DNA of 62,229 nucleotides, taken from NCBI RefSeq assembly GCF_002149035.1, contig NZ_NGFP01000009.1, positions 9,414 through 71,642 on the forward strand. Reading direction: 5' to 3'. The notes under the pieces were generated by a model that was not told the DNA's origin, did no database searches, and worked only from the letters and a program-made list of their open reading frames with translations. This stretch comes from Streptosporangium minutum. Its GTDB lineage: Bacteria > Actinomycetota > Actinomycetes > Streptosporangiales > Streptosporangiaceae. Positions 25,248 to 32,281 of this stretch are shown piece by piece. Each line of letters starts with the position of its first letter. The first letter of the stretch is position 1. Both the position numbers and the translations under genes were made by a program.

Positions 25248-26462
25248 ATGCCCGAAGATAACACGCCTAAGTCCTTCGGCGGCCGGGTCAGATTCTTCCG
25301 CGACAAAGCCGGCATGTCGCGCACCTTGTTCGGCGAACTGTGTGGCCGCAGCGAAGACTGGGCCAAGGGCATCGAGAACGGAAAGATCGGCATGCCCGGC
25401 CTGAGCATGCTGATTCGCATGGCCGAGATCCTGGGGGTCGAGGATCTCGCCCAGTTCACGGGTGAGCAGCGCCTGACCAGGGCGACCTACAGCAAGCGCT
25501 CCCACGATCAGGCGCCGGCCGTCGCGCGGGCCTTGTCCGCCTACCCGCTGGTCGTCCCTGATCGTGAACCGGTATCCGCCGACGCCCTCGCCGCGAATGT
25601 CGCTCAGGCGTGGATGGTGTGGCACGGCTCGCCCACACAGCGGACCGCTGTGGCCACGGTCCTGCCTCGCCTGCTGGAGGATGCCCGCATCTCCGTGCGG
25701 CTCCTGGAAGGCCTTCATCGGCGCCGCGCGCTGACCTCGCTGGCGCAGATCTACCACCTGGCGCAGCTCTACCTGTCGTTCCAGCCCTACCCCGAGCTCA
25801 TCCTGATGACCGGGGACCGCGCGATGCAGGCCGCCCAGGACGCCGATGATCCGAAGGCCATGGCGGCCGCTACCTGGTACCTCAACCACGTGTGGCGGGA
25901 TGCGGGTGAGCAGGCCGAGGCCCGAATCGATCTCGCCCACCAGGCCGGGCGGCTGCTACGCCCCGACGATGAGGAAGACCGCAGCCTGTGGGGTCTGCTG
26001 CAACTGGCCATGGCCCTGTCCTACGCCAAGACCGGCCGCCGCGGCGACGCCGAACACCACTGGGACGAAGCCAGCCGCGCTGCCCGCGCCCTTGAGGGAC
26101 ATCACCCGTGGCTGATGTTCGGGACCGGCATGGTCGACGCGTACGCCGTGACGATGTCGGCCGACCTGACCAATGGCCATGAGGCCACCCGACAGGGGGA
26201 TCGAATCGACTTGGCCGCCATCCCGTCGAAGACTCGCCGCGCCTTCCACACGGTCGAGATCGCCCGCGGCTTTCATCTCCGACGAGAGCCGGTCGCGACG
26301 ATTCACCTGCTGCAGAAGGCTTACGACATCAGCCCCGACACGATCGCCTACAACCTGTTCACGCGGGGGGTCGTCAGCGAGCTGATGACTACCGGCGGAG
26401 CGACCATACGAGACGAGGCGCGCGACTTGGCGCGCAAGATCAGCCTTCCCTCTGCCGCCTGA
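25248..26462 (+). CDS. XRE-family regulator with TPR-like C-terminus
   Basis: 404 residues. HTH domain at 10-65 (GGRVRFFRDKAGMSRTLFGE, WAKGIENGKIGMPGLSMLIR), then helical repeats (AVATVLPRLLEDARISVRLL, DEASRAARALEGHHPW, ATIHLLQKAYDISPD). The repeat domain likely senses a peptide or other ligand. The same architecture is seen in the 6302-7534 protein. It heads a cassette of small genes, a radical SAM protein and a methyltransferase and probably controls it. The ATG follows a near-consensus AGGAGGT. Two G-rich hairpins come directly after the stop. Confidence 0.82.
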   Translation: MPEDNTPKSFGGRVRFFRDKAGMSRTLFGELCGRSEDWAKGIENGKIGMPGLSMLIRMAEILGVEDLAQFTGEQRLTRATYSKRSHDQAPAVARALSAYPLVVPDREPVSADALAANVAQAWMVWHGSPTQRTAVATVLPRLLEDARISVRLLEGLHRRRALTSLAQIYHLAQLYLSFQPYPELILMTGDRAMQAAQDADDPKAMAAATWYLNHVWRDAGEQAEARIDLAHQAGRLLRPDDEEDRSLWGLLQLAMALSYAKTGRRGDAEHHWDEASRAARALEGHHPWLMFGTGMVDAYAVTMSADLTNGHEATRQGDRIDLAAIPSKTRRAFHTVEIARGFHLRREPVATIHLLQKAYDISPDTIAYNLFTRGVVSELMTTGGATIRDEARDLARKISLPSAA

Positions 26463-26469
26463 GGTCAAC

Positions 26470-26543
26470 GGGGAGGATTCCTCCCCATCATGGGGAGAGG
26501 GATCCTCCCCCCACGAGAAGGGGGAGAACCCCTCCCCCTTCTC
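26470..26543 (+). terminator. Tandem G-rich hairpins after the XRE gene
   Basis: GGGGAGGA-T-TCCTCCCC at 26470-26486, a similar imperfect GGGGAG/CCTCCCC stem next to it, and GAGAAGGGGGAG-N5-CTCCCCCTTCTC at 26515-26543, ending in CTTCTCATCTGTT. Together they could stop or attenuate transcription before the downstream genes. Confidence 0.65.
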
Positions 26544-26570
26544 ATCTGTTACCGGGCGTTCACTAGGAGC

Positions 26571-27029
26571 ATGCACCCCCAGCCATCCCCGCTGGTCGTG
26601 GCTCCCTCAGTCGCCCCCAGCCGGACACCTCTGGCCGTACGGCATATGCCGCTGACCGGTCGCCGGCATCGGCGCCGTCAGGCCGCCGTCATGGCCGCTC
26701 GTCTCCAGGACGCGCTGCTGGAGCACGGCCGCAAGACGGACGCGCACGTGCTCGCCTCCGGCCGCGTCGCGGTATCGGTCGCGCGGGGCATGCTCGTCCG
26801 CACTGACGGTGTGCGCCTCTGGTGGGTCATCTGGGGTGCCCGCCACAGGGCGCCGCGGCTGGCGGTGTACCGCACGCCAGCCTTGGCCGCTGAGCGGCTC
26901 ATGGAGCAGCTCGCCGCAGCCCGGCCCGCACCGGCTCGGCTCCTGGCCGGCCCGTTGCTGGCTGATGCCTTGTTGGACCAGGCGCTGCCGGAGCAGGGCG
27001 GGGAGCATCATGTCGCGGCCCCCCAGTGA
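26571..27029 (+). CDS. Hypothetical basic protein of the XRE-associated type
   Basis: 152 residues if started at 26571; an ATG at 26646 (MPLTGRRHRRRQAAVMAARL) is also plausible because the first site has AGGAG only one base before the ATG. The centre, VSVARGMLVRTDGVRLWWVIWG, resembles VSVWGGLVVWSDGERFWWRT in the small protein beside the other XRE regulator (7704-8084). A long Ala/Leu/Arg helix follows. Function unknown; perhaps the partner or target of the regulator. Confidence 0.6.
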   Translation: MHPQPSPLVVAPSVAPSRTPLAVRHMPLTGRRHRRRQAAVMAARLQDALLEHGRKTDAHVLASGRVAVSVARGMLVRTDGVRLWWVIWGARHRAPRLAVYRTPALAAERLMEQLAAARPAPARLLAGPLLADALLDQALPEQGGEHHVAAPQ

Positions 27030-27123
27030 CCTGAGGCTCACCGGCTCCCTCTCGACAATGCCTGTGGCAGGCCCTCGCCCCATCACTCCTCGATCCGCCC
27101 CTCAGTGTCAGGACATCACGTGA
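27010..27123 (+). CDS. 37-residue small ORF, coupled on both sides
   Basis: The ATG at 27010 lies within the end of the previous gene behind a GGGGAG ribosome-like site with 6-base spacing. The TGA overlaps the next gene's GTG by four bases. The product is Pro/Arg/Ser/Thr-rich with a single Cys near the C-terminus (RSAPQCQDIT). The double overlap supports a real gene. It is a size-compatible candidate for the substrate of the radical SAM/methyltransferase pair, but nothing in the sequence proves that. Confidence 0.4.
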   Translation: MSRPPSDLRLTGSLSTMPVAGPRPITPRSAPQCQDIT

Positions 27124-27386
27124 ACACGCCCCTCCAGGCTCGCGACGTAGGAGCCGAACAGCTCGCTGTACTGCAGCAGACCTACCCCGGCTGGCACATC
27201 ACCCACGATGCGCTCCTCGGCCACTGGACAGCCATCCGGCGGGCGCCCGTCACCCTCCGGGAGAAAGCGGCCAAGGTCAAAACACAGATCACGTGCGCAT
27301 CCCCCGAAGGGCTCGGTTCGGCGCTGGCGATGCAGATCGAGTTGCTGCACACCCTGCGCGCCACCCACTCCTTCACCACCCCATGA
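27120..27386 (+). CDS. Hypothetical 88-residue protein upstream of the radical SAM gene
   Basis: From a GTG overlapping the small ORF stop. LAVLQQTYPGWHITHDALLG and HWTAIRRAPVTLREKAAK suggest a compact alpha/beta domain; MQIELLHTLRATHSF closes it. Similar small proteins are frequent in actinobacterial accessory loci, with no assigned function. Context makes it part of the radical SAM cassette. A strong hairpin separates it from that gene. Confidence 0.6.
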   Translation: MNTPLQARDVGAEQLAVLQQTYPGWHITHDALLGHWTAIRRAPVTLREKAAKVKTQITCASPEGLGSALAMQIELLHTLRATHSFTTP

Positions 27387-27438
27387 GCTGGCGCGGCGGC
27401 ACGGTGAGCGCGCCTCCCGTGCCGTCGCGTCGTCCAAC

Positions 27439-27479
27439 CCCCGCGAGCGGCGGTGCGCAACCAGGGGCCGCTCGCGGGG
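27439..27479 (+). promoter_or_regulatory. 13-bp-arm hairpin before the radical SAM gene
   Basis: CCCCGCGAGCGGC pairs exactly with GCCGCTCGCGGGG over a 15-nt loop, 45 bases before the radical SAM start. It could attenuate the enzyme genes relative to the upstream small genes. Confidence 0.6.
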
Positions 27480-27523
27480 CACCATCCCCTCACCCCGCGC
27501 TAGCGGAAGAAAGGAAGGGCACC

Positions 27524-28462
27524 ATGACGGCAGAGGTTGTAGAAGCGGCAGACGTCTTCCCCCTGCTCGACTGGCATTGGGAGTTGGAGATCACCGGCAA
27601 GTGCCAGCTCGTATGCCAGCACTGCTGCACCGACTCCGGGCCGAACGTCGGGCACGGCACCATGAGCACCAGCGAATGGCTCACGCTCATCACTGATGCG
27701 AAAGCGCTGGGCTCGCGCAGCGTCCAGCTCATCGGCGGAGAGCCGACCATGCACCCGGACTTCGCCGAGCTCCTGGCGCACGCGATCGATGCCGGCCTCG
27801 ACGTCGAGGTGTACAGCAACCTCGTCAACGTGCGCGACGAGTGGTGGGAGCTACTCAGCAGCCCGCGCGTCAACCTGGCGACGAGCTACTACTCCGACGA
27901 CCCGGCCCAGCACGCCACCGTCACCGGCCGACGAGCCAGCCACGCCCGGACCCGGGCGAACATCGCCGAAGCACTCAAGCGCGGCATCCCGCTGCGGGCC
28001 GGCATCGTGGACATCTTCAACGGCCAACGCGTCGAGCAGGCCCGCACGGAGCTGGAAGCCATGGGCGTGACCAGCATCGGTACCGACCGGGTCCGCGGGA
28101 TCGGCCGGGCCGCCGCCACCATCCCGGACGTGTCGCAGCTCTGCGGGCAGTGCGGCAGGGGGAAAGCCTCGATCAGCCCTGATGGCAATGTCCGGCCGTG
28201 CCTCATGGCGCGGTGGATGACCGCCGGCAACGTGCTGGAATCGTCGCTGGTCGACATCGTCAACAGCTCCACCTGGCGTCGGCTCGTCTCGACGATCCCC
28301 AGCCCCCGGGCCGATGGGACGAGGTGTAAGCCGGACGCCAACACCTGCAAGCCGACCCAGGGGGACGGCTCGGACTGCGCGCCGGCGTCAAGGCCCGCCT
28401 GCAATCCCCGCTTCTGTAGTCCGGAACTCAACCCATCCCCCAAGAGGCCCGGTAGCCGGTAA
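27524..28462 (+). CDS. Radical SAM/SPASM-domain protein
   Basis: 312 residues. The ITGKCQLVCQHCC segment has the CxxxCxxC cluster that binds the SAM-cleaving 4Fe-4S centre (about residues 27-34). SVQLIGGEPTMHPDFAELL is the glycine-rich GGEP motif. A SPASM-like C-terminal region begins near 206 with LCGQCGRGKASISPDGNVRP and ends in a Cys-rich tail (CKPDANTCKP; DCAPASRPACNPRFC) that can hold auxiliary clusters. SPASM enzymes mostly modify peptides or enzyme side chains, such as RiPP maturases and anaerobic sulfatase maturases. The ATG follows GGAAGGG. The methyltransferase begins 10 bases after the stop. Confidence 0.85.
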   Translation: MTAEVVEAADVFPLLDWHWELEITGKCQLVCQHCCTDSGPNVGHGTMSTSEWLTLITDAKALGSRSVQLIGGEPTMHPDFAELLAHAIDAGLDVEVYSNLVNVRDEWWELLSSPRVNLATSYYSDDPAQHATVTGRRASHARTRANIAEALKRGIPLRAGIVDIFNGQRVEQARTELEAMGVTSIGTDRVRGIGRAAATIPDVSQLCGQCGRGKASISPDGNVRPCLMARWMTAGNVLESSLVDIVNSSTWRRLVSTIPSPRADGTRCKPDANTCKPTQGDGSDCAPASRPACNPRFCSPELNPSPKRPGSR

Positions 28463-28471
28463 GAAGTAAGC

Positions 28472-29617
28472 ATGGACTGGCACCCCCACGCCACCGAGCT
28501 GGCCGCCACTGTGACCCCTCGCGGATCCCAGTGGCGGCGGCCGGTCACCACCACCCCCCGCCACCTGTTCATCCCACGCTGGTGGGAGACCCCGGCCGGA
28601 GCCCGGTTCGGCACCTGGGAACTACACGACGGCCCGGCCGATCCCGGCGTGTGGATGCGCACGGCCTACAGCGACCAGTCGTTGATCACACGCGTTGGGG
28701 AGTCCCACGCCGATCACGCCGCACCGGACGCCCGGCCCGGCGGTAGGCCCACCTCTTCGGCCACGCTGCCCAGCCTCGTGGTGCGGATGCTGCGCCATGC
28801 TGAGATCTACGACGGTGCGGACGTGCTCGACGTCGCCACCGGCTCGGGCTACAGCGCCGCTCTGCTGGCGCAGCGCCTCGGCGACGACCGGGTGACCAGC
28901 ATCGACGTGGACCCCTACCTCGTTGAGGCCGCGGCCGGGCGACTGGAGAGCATCGGCCTGCGCCCGGACGTCCTGGCTGTCGATGCGACCGGGCCGCTCC
29001 CCGGCACCTACGACCGCATCGTGTCCATGGTCTCGGTACGGCCGATCCCGGCGAGCTGGCTGGTCGCGCTGCGGCCGGGCGGCCGGCTGGTCACGGTCAT
29101 CGCCAACACCTCTCTGATCGTCACCGCAGCCAAGGCCGACGACGGAAGCGCCGAGGGGCAGATCGAATGGGACCGGGCCATGTTCATGCCGACCCGTTCC
29201 GGCGGGGACTATCCGCCGGGAGCGCGCGACCTGTTCGACGCCGTCTGGGACGCCGAAGGGGACGAGGTCACCCAAGGCCGCTACCCGGTGCTGAACGTCT
29301 CCTACAACTGGGAGCTACCCGCCATGCTCGAAGTCGTCTGCCCCGGCATCGAACACCACTACGAGGAAGGCGACGACGGCTGGCGTACGGCGCGCATGGT
29401 GCACGCTGACGGGTCGTGGGCCAGGGCCACCGCGCAGGCAGACGGTCCGCCTGTGATCCATCAGGGCGGCCCACGTCGTCTGTGGGATGTGCTGGACGAG
29501 GCCCGCGCCTACTGGCTGCAGCACGGCGAGCTGCCCGTGCGTGGCGCCTTCGTGTGCGTCGCCCCGGACGGTGTGATCCATCTCCAACGCGGGCGATGGA
29601 AAGCGACCATCGGTTGA
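28472..29617 (+). CDS. PCMT-like SAM-dependent methyltransferase
   Basis: 381 residues. The N-terminal VTTTPRHLFIPRWWETPAGA and SATLPSLVVRML resemble protein-L-isoaspartate O-methyltransferase and the related methyltransferases of actinobacterial ATP-grasp peptide systems. The SAM motif is VLDVATGSGYSAALLAQRLG near 118-137, with an acidic loop SIDVDPYLVEAA. A C-terminal extension of ~150 residues is beyond standard PCMT length. Adjacent to the radical SAM gene, it probably methylates the same peptide or protein, an inference from linkage. A strong hairpin follows. Confidence 0.8.
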   Translation: MDWHPHATELAATVTPRGSQWRRPVTTTPRHLFIPRWWETPAGARFGTWELHDGPADPGVWMRTAYSDQSLITRVGESHADHAAPDARPGGRPTSSATLPSLVVRMLRHAEIYDGADVLDVATGSGYSAALLAQRLGDDRVTSIDVDPYLVEAAAGRLESIGLRPDVLAVDATGPLPGTYDRIVSMVSVRPIPASWLVALRPGGRLVTVIANTSLIVTAAKADDGSAEGQIEWDRAMFMPTRSGGDYPPGARDLFDAVWDAEGDEVTQGRYPVLNVSYNWELPAMLEVVCPGIEHHYEEGDDGWRTARMVHADGSWARATAQADGPPVIHQGGPRRLWDVLDEARAYWLQHGELPVRGAFVCVAPDGVIHLQRGRWKATIG

Positions 29618-29636
29618 TTCAAGGGAACGCGAAAGC

Positions 29637-29672
29637 GCCCCCGCTCATCCTCCGGAGAGGACGAGCGGGGGC
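29637..29672. terminator. Bidirectional terminator hairpin
   Basis: GCCCCCGCTC pairs with GAGCGGGGGC around an inner TCCTC-CGGA-GAGGA stem. It ends the methyltransferase transcript from the left and probably the late phage operon and tRNA-like gene from the right. Confidence 0.85.
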
Positions 29673-29679
29673 ATTCTTG

Positions 29680-29758
29680 TGCTCTTGGCCGGATTCGAAC
29701 CGACGTTTTCAAGTCCCTTGCGGGATCTTGAGGTCTTAGGCCGCTAGATGACAAAAGC
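29680..29758 (-). tRNA. tRNA-like gene with abnormal anticodon arm
   Basis: Read leftward, 79 nt fold as a cloverleaf: acceptor GCTTTTG/CAAGAGC (7 bp, one G-T), a D-arm containing TCTAGCGGCCTA as in tRNA-Glu, a T-arm GTCGG-TTCGAAT-CCGGC, and discriminator A; CCA is not encoded. The anticodon stem TCAAG/CTTGA encloses 13 nt rather than 7, and these can pair further as TCCC-GCAA-GGGA, leaving no normal anticodon loop. It may be a degenerate tRNA, a decoy, or a tRNA-like structure in phage RNA. Amino-acid identity cannot be assigned. Confidence 0.65.
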
Positions 29759-29771
29759 ACCTGTGATCATC

Positions 29772-30056
29772 CTACAGGCTGGTCAGGTCCCGGCCAGCGT
29801 GCAGGCCCTGCGAGGTGCCCGGCTGATAGGTCGGCACCTTCGTACTGCCGAGCAGCACGCCGACGATCGGCCACTTGCGCTGCAGGGTGCTGACGAGCAC
29901 CTGGTAGAGGGTGACGCAGACACCGCCGACGGCCAGAATCAGCCCGGTCGCCTCCGCCGGGTTGAGCACTAGCCCCTTGGTGGCCAGCCAGGCAATCAGG
30001 GAGCCGACGGCCGCCGGGACCGCGGTCCGCACCCAGGACAGGACGAGGTCGTACAT
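29772..30056 (-). CDS. Holin-like phage membrane protein
   Basis: 94 residues with two membrane helices (AVPAAVGSLIAWLATKG; ATGLILAVGGVCVTLYQVLV) and a short charged tail. Last gene of the late operon, just after the endolysin, which is the usual place for an actinophage holin. Holins form membrane lesions that release endolysin. A GGAGGAACC ribosome site precedes the ATG. Confidence 0.75.
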   Translation of the reverse strand: MYDLVLSWVRTAVPAAVGSLIAWLATKGLVLNPAEATGLILAVGGVCVTLYQVLVSTLQRKWPIVGVLLGSTKVPTYQPGTSQGLHAGRDLTSL

Positions 30057-30107
30057 GGTTCCTCCGAGGAGGTCAGGACCGCCACCATGGCGGCCGAGGA
30101 TGAGGGG

Positions 30108-30227
30108 TCAGTTCGTTGCGTCGACGAGCCCGGGGATACGCGGGTCGTCTTGCTCCGCCTGCTCCTCGGCCGGCCACAGCGCCGCGAGGCGGGTCAGGAG
30201 CAGCGGCAGGGAGTCGACGGGCTCCAC
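30108..30227 (-). CDS. 39-residue ORF between endolysin and holin-like gene
   Basis: A GTG two bases after the endolysin stop, with almost every codon ending in G or C, coding VEPVDSLPLLLTRLAALWPA and an acidic C-terminus ending in LVDATN. The codon bias supports a real gene despite a weak ribosome site. Function unknown. Confidence 0.5.
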   Translation of the reverse strand: MEPVDSLPLLLTRLAALWPAEEQAEQDDPRIPGLVDATN

Positions 30228-30229
30228 GG

Positions 30230-30976
30230 CTACGCCACGCGCAGCAACGCGGCCCACGTGGGCCCATCCACGACGCCGGTCTCCTTCAACCCGGCCGCCG
30301 CCTGGATGCCCTTCACGCCGTTCGTGTGCTGCTCGGTGAACGTGGTGTCGTCCACCTCGGCCGGGACCGCGTAGTCGCGGGCGGCGAGCAGGTAGTGCAT
30401 CGTCTTGACGTGCCAGCCGTGATCGCCCTGCTTGAGGGTGGGCAGCTTCTTCACGATCGCCTCCGTCTCGGTGGGCTGTGGCTTCGGGGCAGGCTTAGCG
30501 GGCTTCTCAGCGGCTTCGACGGGCATCCCGGCGTTCACCCACGCTTGGAGCTTCGGCCCAGGGCAGGACGTGGCGTATCGCTGGCCGTGGCCGAGCATCT
30601 TGAGCTTCTTGCCGGCGCGGCGGCACGCCTCGTCATACAGCCAACGGATCGAGCGCTTGGCCGCTGGTGTCGGGTCGTCATCGCCGATGTAGGCGACGGA
30701 CTCACCCGACCGGTTGTGGCCTGGGCAGTGCGCACCCACCACAAGCCAGCCGCGGCCCTCGTAGATCTTGCCGTCCGCATCGACGAGGTGCCCGTAGCCG
30801 ATGTCCGACCAGCCGCGGGAAGGGCCCATATGGAACGCCTGGATCTGCTGGATCGTCTGCGTCTTCGGCCCTGCGGTGTGGTGGACGAAGAACTCGGTTC
30901 GCTGCGCCCACGTCACCGTGTAGCGGTTGCGAGGCGCTCGTGCACCCCACGCCTTACGGGAGATGATCGTCGTCAT
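30230..30976 (-). CDS. Endolysin: PGRP-type N-acetylmuramoyl-L-alanine amidase with peptidoglycan-binding domain
   Basis: 248 residues. An amidase/PGRP domain at 1-150: RKAWGARAPRNRYTV, zinc-ligand His in FFVHHTAG, the core WSDIGYGHLVDADGKIYEGR, AHCPGHNRSG, and His/Cys ligands in GHGQRYATSCPG. A Pro/Lys/Ala linker follows, then a peptidoglycan-binding repeat at ~178-248 (LKQGDHGWHVKTMHYLL; GIQAAAGLKETGVVDGPTWA). It cuts the stem peptide from muramic acid at lysis. The ATG at 30976 begins the conserved RKAWGA block; its 4-base overlap with the upstream gene indicates coupling. Confidence 0.92.
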   Translation of the reverse strand: MTTIISRKAWGARAPRNRYTVTWAQRTEFFVHHTAGPKTQTIQQIQAFHMGPSRGWSDIGYGHLVDADGKIYEGRGWLVVGAHCPGHNRSGESVAYIGDDDPTPAAKRSIRWLYDEACRRAGKKLKMLGHGQRYATSCPGPKLQAWVNAGMPVEAAEKPAKPAPKPQPTETEAIVKKLPTLKQGDHGWHVKTMHYLLAARDYAVPAEVDDTTFTEQHTNGVKGIQAAAGLKETGVVDGPTWAALLRVA

Positions 30977-31305
30977 CGCTCCTCCTTGACTCGATCTCGG
31001 CGCTGCTCGCGCCAGGCCCGGGTGATGATGAGCAGCCGCCAGCCGAGCACCCAGGCGATCAGCCCGAACCAGACCAGTCGGATGTAGGGCCACGGGCCGG
31101 GTTCGGCCGGGCCGGTCAGCTGATCGGTGGCGATCAGCCGGCCCGCCCACAGGGTGAGCGCGGCGCCGATGACGACCTGGTAGGCGAACAGGTGGCGGCC
31201 GTCAGCGGACCGCCACCAGGGGAACCGGGTGCCGTACAGCAGCGCGGCCGTAGCCGCGAACACGGCGGATGCGATGACGAGCAGACCGCCGACGAACTGG
31301 ATCAC
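30973..31305 (-). CDS. Small phage membrane protein
   Basis: 110 residues with three predicted membrane helices (FVGGLLVIASAVFAATAALL; FAYQVVIGAALTLWAGRLI; LVWFGLIAWVLGWRLLII) and a basic tail. Directly upstream of, and overlapping, the endolysin gene. Such proteins in actinophage lysis cassettes may act as holin or accessory; it competes with the 29772 and 31519 proteins for that role. Confidence 0.65.
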   Translation of the reverse strand: MIQFVGGLLVIASAVFAATAALLYGTRFPWWRSADGRHLFAYQVVIGAALTLWAGRLIATDQLTGPAEPGPWPYIRLVWFGLIAWVLGWRLLIITRAWREQRRDRVKEER

Positions 31306-31535
31306 GCTTCCCCTCCTTTCAACAGGGCGCGCTCGAACATCTCTCTGAAGCCGTTGCGTTCACGGTGCTCACGCATCGCCGACGAGACCGCGCGCACCTC
31401 GGGCCATTGGCCGCACACCTCGCGTAGGCCCTGCTCAGACTCCTCGCGGGCGGCACGCGCCTCGGCGAGCGCCGCCTGTACTTCCGGCGGGGGCGACGGA
31501 TCGGGGATCGGGGGTCGTCTACGGCGCCAGCGCAT
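31302..31535 (-). CDS. Small charged coiled-coil phage protein
   Basis: 77 residues: an Arg/Pro-rich start (MRWRRRRPPIPDPSPPP), then a helix AALAEARAAREESEQGLREV and a basic C-terminus. It overlaps the upstream gene by 17 bases and the downstream one by 4. The arginine-rich N-terminus with no membrane helix suggests a cytoplasmic or membrane-surface partner in the lysis/tail-end cluster. No family recognised. Confidence 0.55.
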   Translation of the reverse strand: MRWRRRRPPIPDPSPPPEVQAALAEARAAREESEQGLREVCGQWPEVRAVSSAMREHRERNGFREMFERALLKGGEA

Positions 31536-31854
31536 CGCGGCTCCCTCTCCGGCCCAAGGCCTTGAGGACCTGATCGGTCGTTCGGGCGAACTCCAGCAGC
31601 TCCGAGAGTTGGCCGTCCTGCTCGCGCCTCGCGGCCTCGGCGGCCTGCCAGGCGGCCTTGTAGTTCTCCGCCTCGACCGCCTTCTCTGCGAGCCGGGCAT
31701 CCATCACCGCGACGATCAGGTCGTGGTTGGGGCGGGGGATGAGCAGCCCCTTGAACACCGCGCCGACGGCGGACAGAATGATGGCCAGGGCGACCGCGAC
31801 CATGGATCCCTGGACCCATGGAATGGACGCGAAGTCCAACGGACCACCTTTCAT
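31519..31854 (-). CDS. Single-pass membrane protein with coiled coil (holin or spanin-like)
   Basis: 111 residues. One membrane helix (GSMVAVALAIILSAVGAVF) is followed by a long charged helix (AEKAVEAENYKAAWQAAEAA and on). The shape resembles actinophage proteins annotated as minor lysis or holin-like. A GAAAGGTGG ribosome site precedes the ATG. Confidence 0.6.
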   Translation of the reverse strand: MKGGPLDFASIPWVQGSMVAVALAIILSAVGAVFKGLLIPRPNHDLIVAVMDARLAEKAVEAENYKAAWQAAEAARREQDGQLSELLEFARTTDQVLKALGRRGSRDALAP

Positions 31855-31858
31855 GGGG

Positions 31859-32281
31859 TCAGGTTTGGATGAGGGGGGCGCCGCGCAGCGACATCAACAG
31901 TGCGCCCAGCGTGGTGTGCAGGTTGTTGATGTCACGCGCCATGTCCGTGCTGTGCGAGGAGCTGTAGGAGCCCGGCGCGCTGCCTGACGAGGTGAACAGG
32001 TTGGCCGGGCCGACCACCGCGGCACCGATCGGCAGCGTCGGAGGGATCAGGCTGTAGGTGCTGCCCGATGATGACGCCCAACGCATCTGCCCGCCGACCA
32101 CGTAGAACGCTGCGCCGCCCTCGGGAGAGGGCGCGGACCCGTTCGGGATGAAGAATGAGCTGCTCGCCCGGGTGATCGGGGCGCCTTGCGCGGTGCCCAC
32201 GCGGGCCTCCAGATCCGCGATGCGGCGCTCCAGCTGCTGGATGATGCGGTTCTGATCGGTGGGGAACTGGTCCGGGTTCAC
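31859..32281 (-). CDS. Short tail-tip or fibre-associated protein
   Basis: 140 residues. An N-terminal trimeric-looking coiled coil (IIQQLERRIADLEARVG) precedes a Ser/Gly/Thr-rich beta segment (GGAAFYVVGGQMRWASSSGS). This is a typical layout for a small tail fibre or receptor-adjacent protein. The GTG at 32281 overlaps the upstream tail gene stop by 4 bases; a longer frame upstream is antisense-like and lacks a start signal. Confidence 0.65.
   Translation of the reverse strand: MNPDQFPTDQNRIIQQLERRIADLEARVGTAQGAPITRASSSFFIPNGSAPSPEGGAAFYVVGGQMRWASSSGSTYSLIPPTLPIGAAVVGPANLFTSSGSAPGSYSSSHSTDMARDINNLHTTLGALLMSLRGAPLIQT

Noticed and set aside
20009-29760. Left arm as a separate integrative conjugative element accreted next to a prophage
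   Set aside because: No integrase, initiator or internal att duplicate was found in the arm, and the single attL/attR pair encloses both parts. Kept as an alternative in the findings but not annotated as two elements.
30073-30267. 64-codon minus frame between endolysin and holin-like gene
   Set aside because: It overlaps the endolysin end with Arg/Pro/Gly-rich noise; the 39-codon frame at 30108-30227 has much better codon bias.
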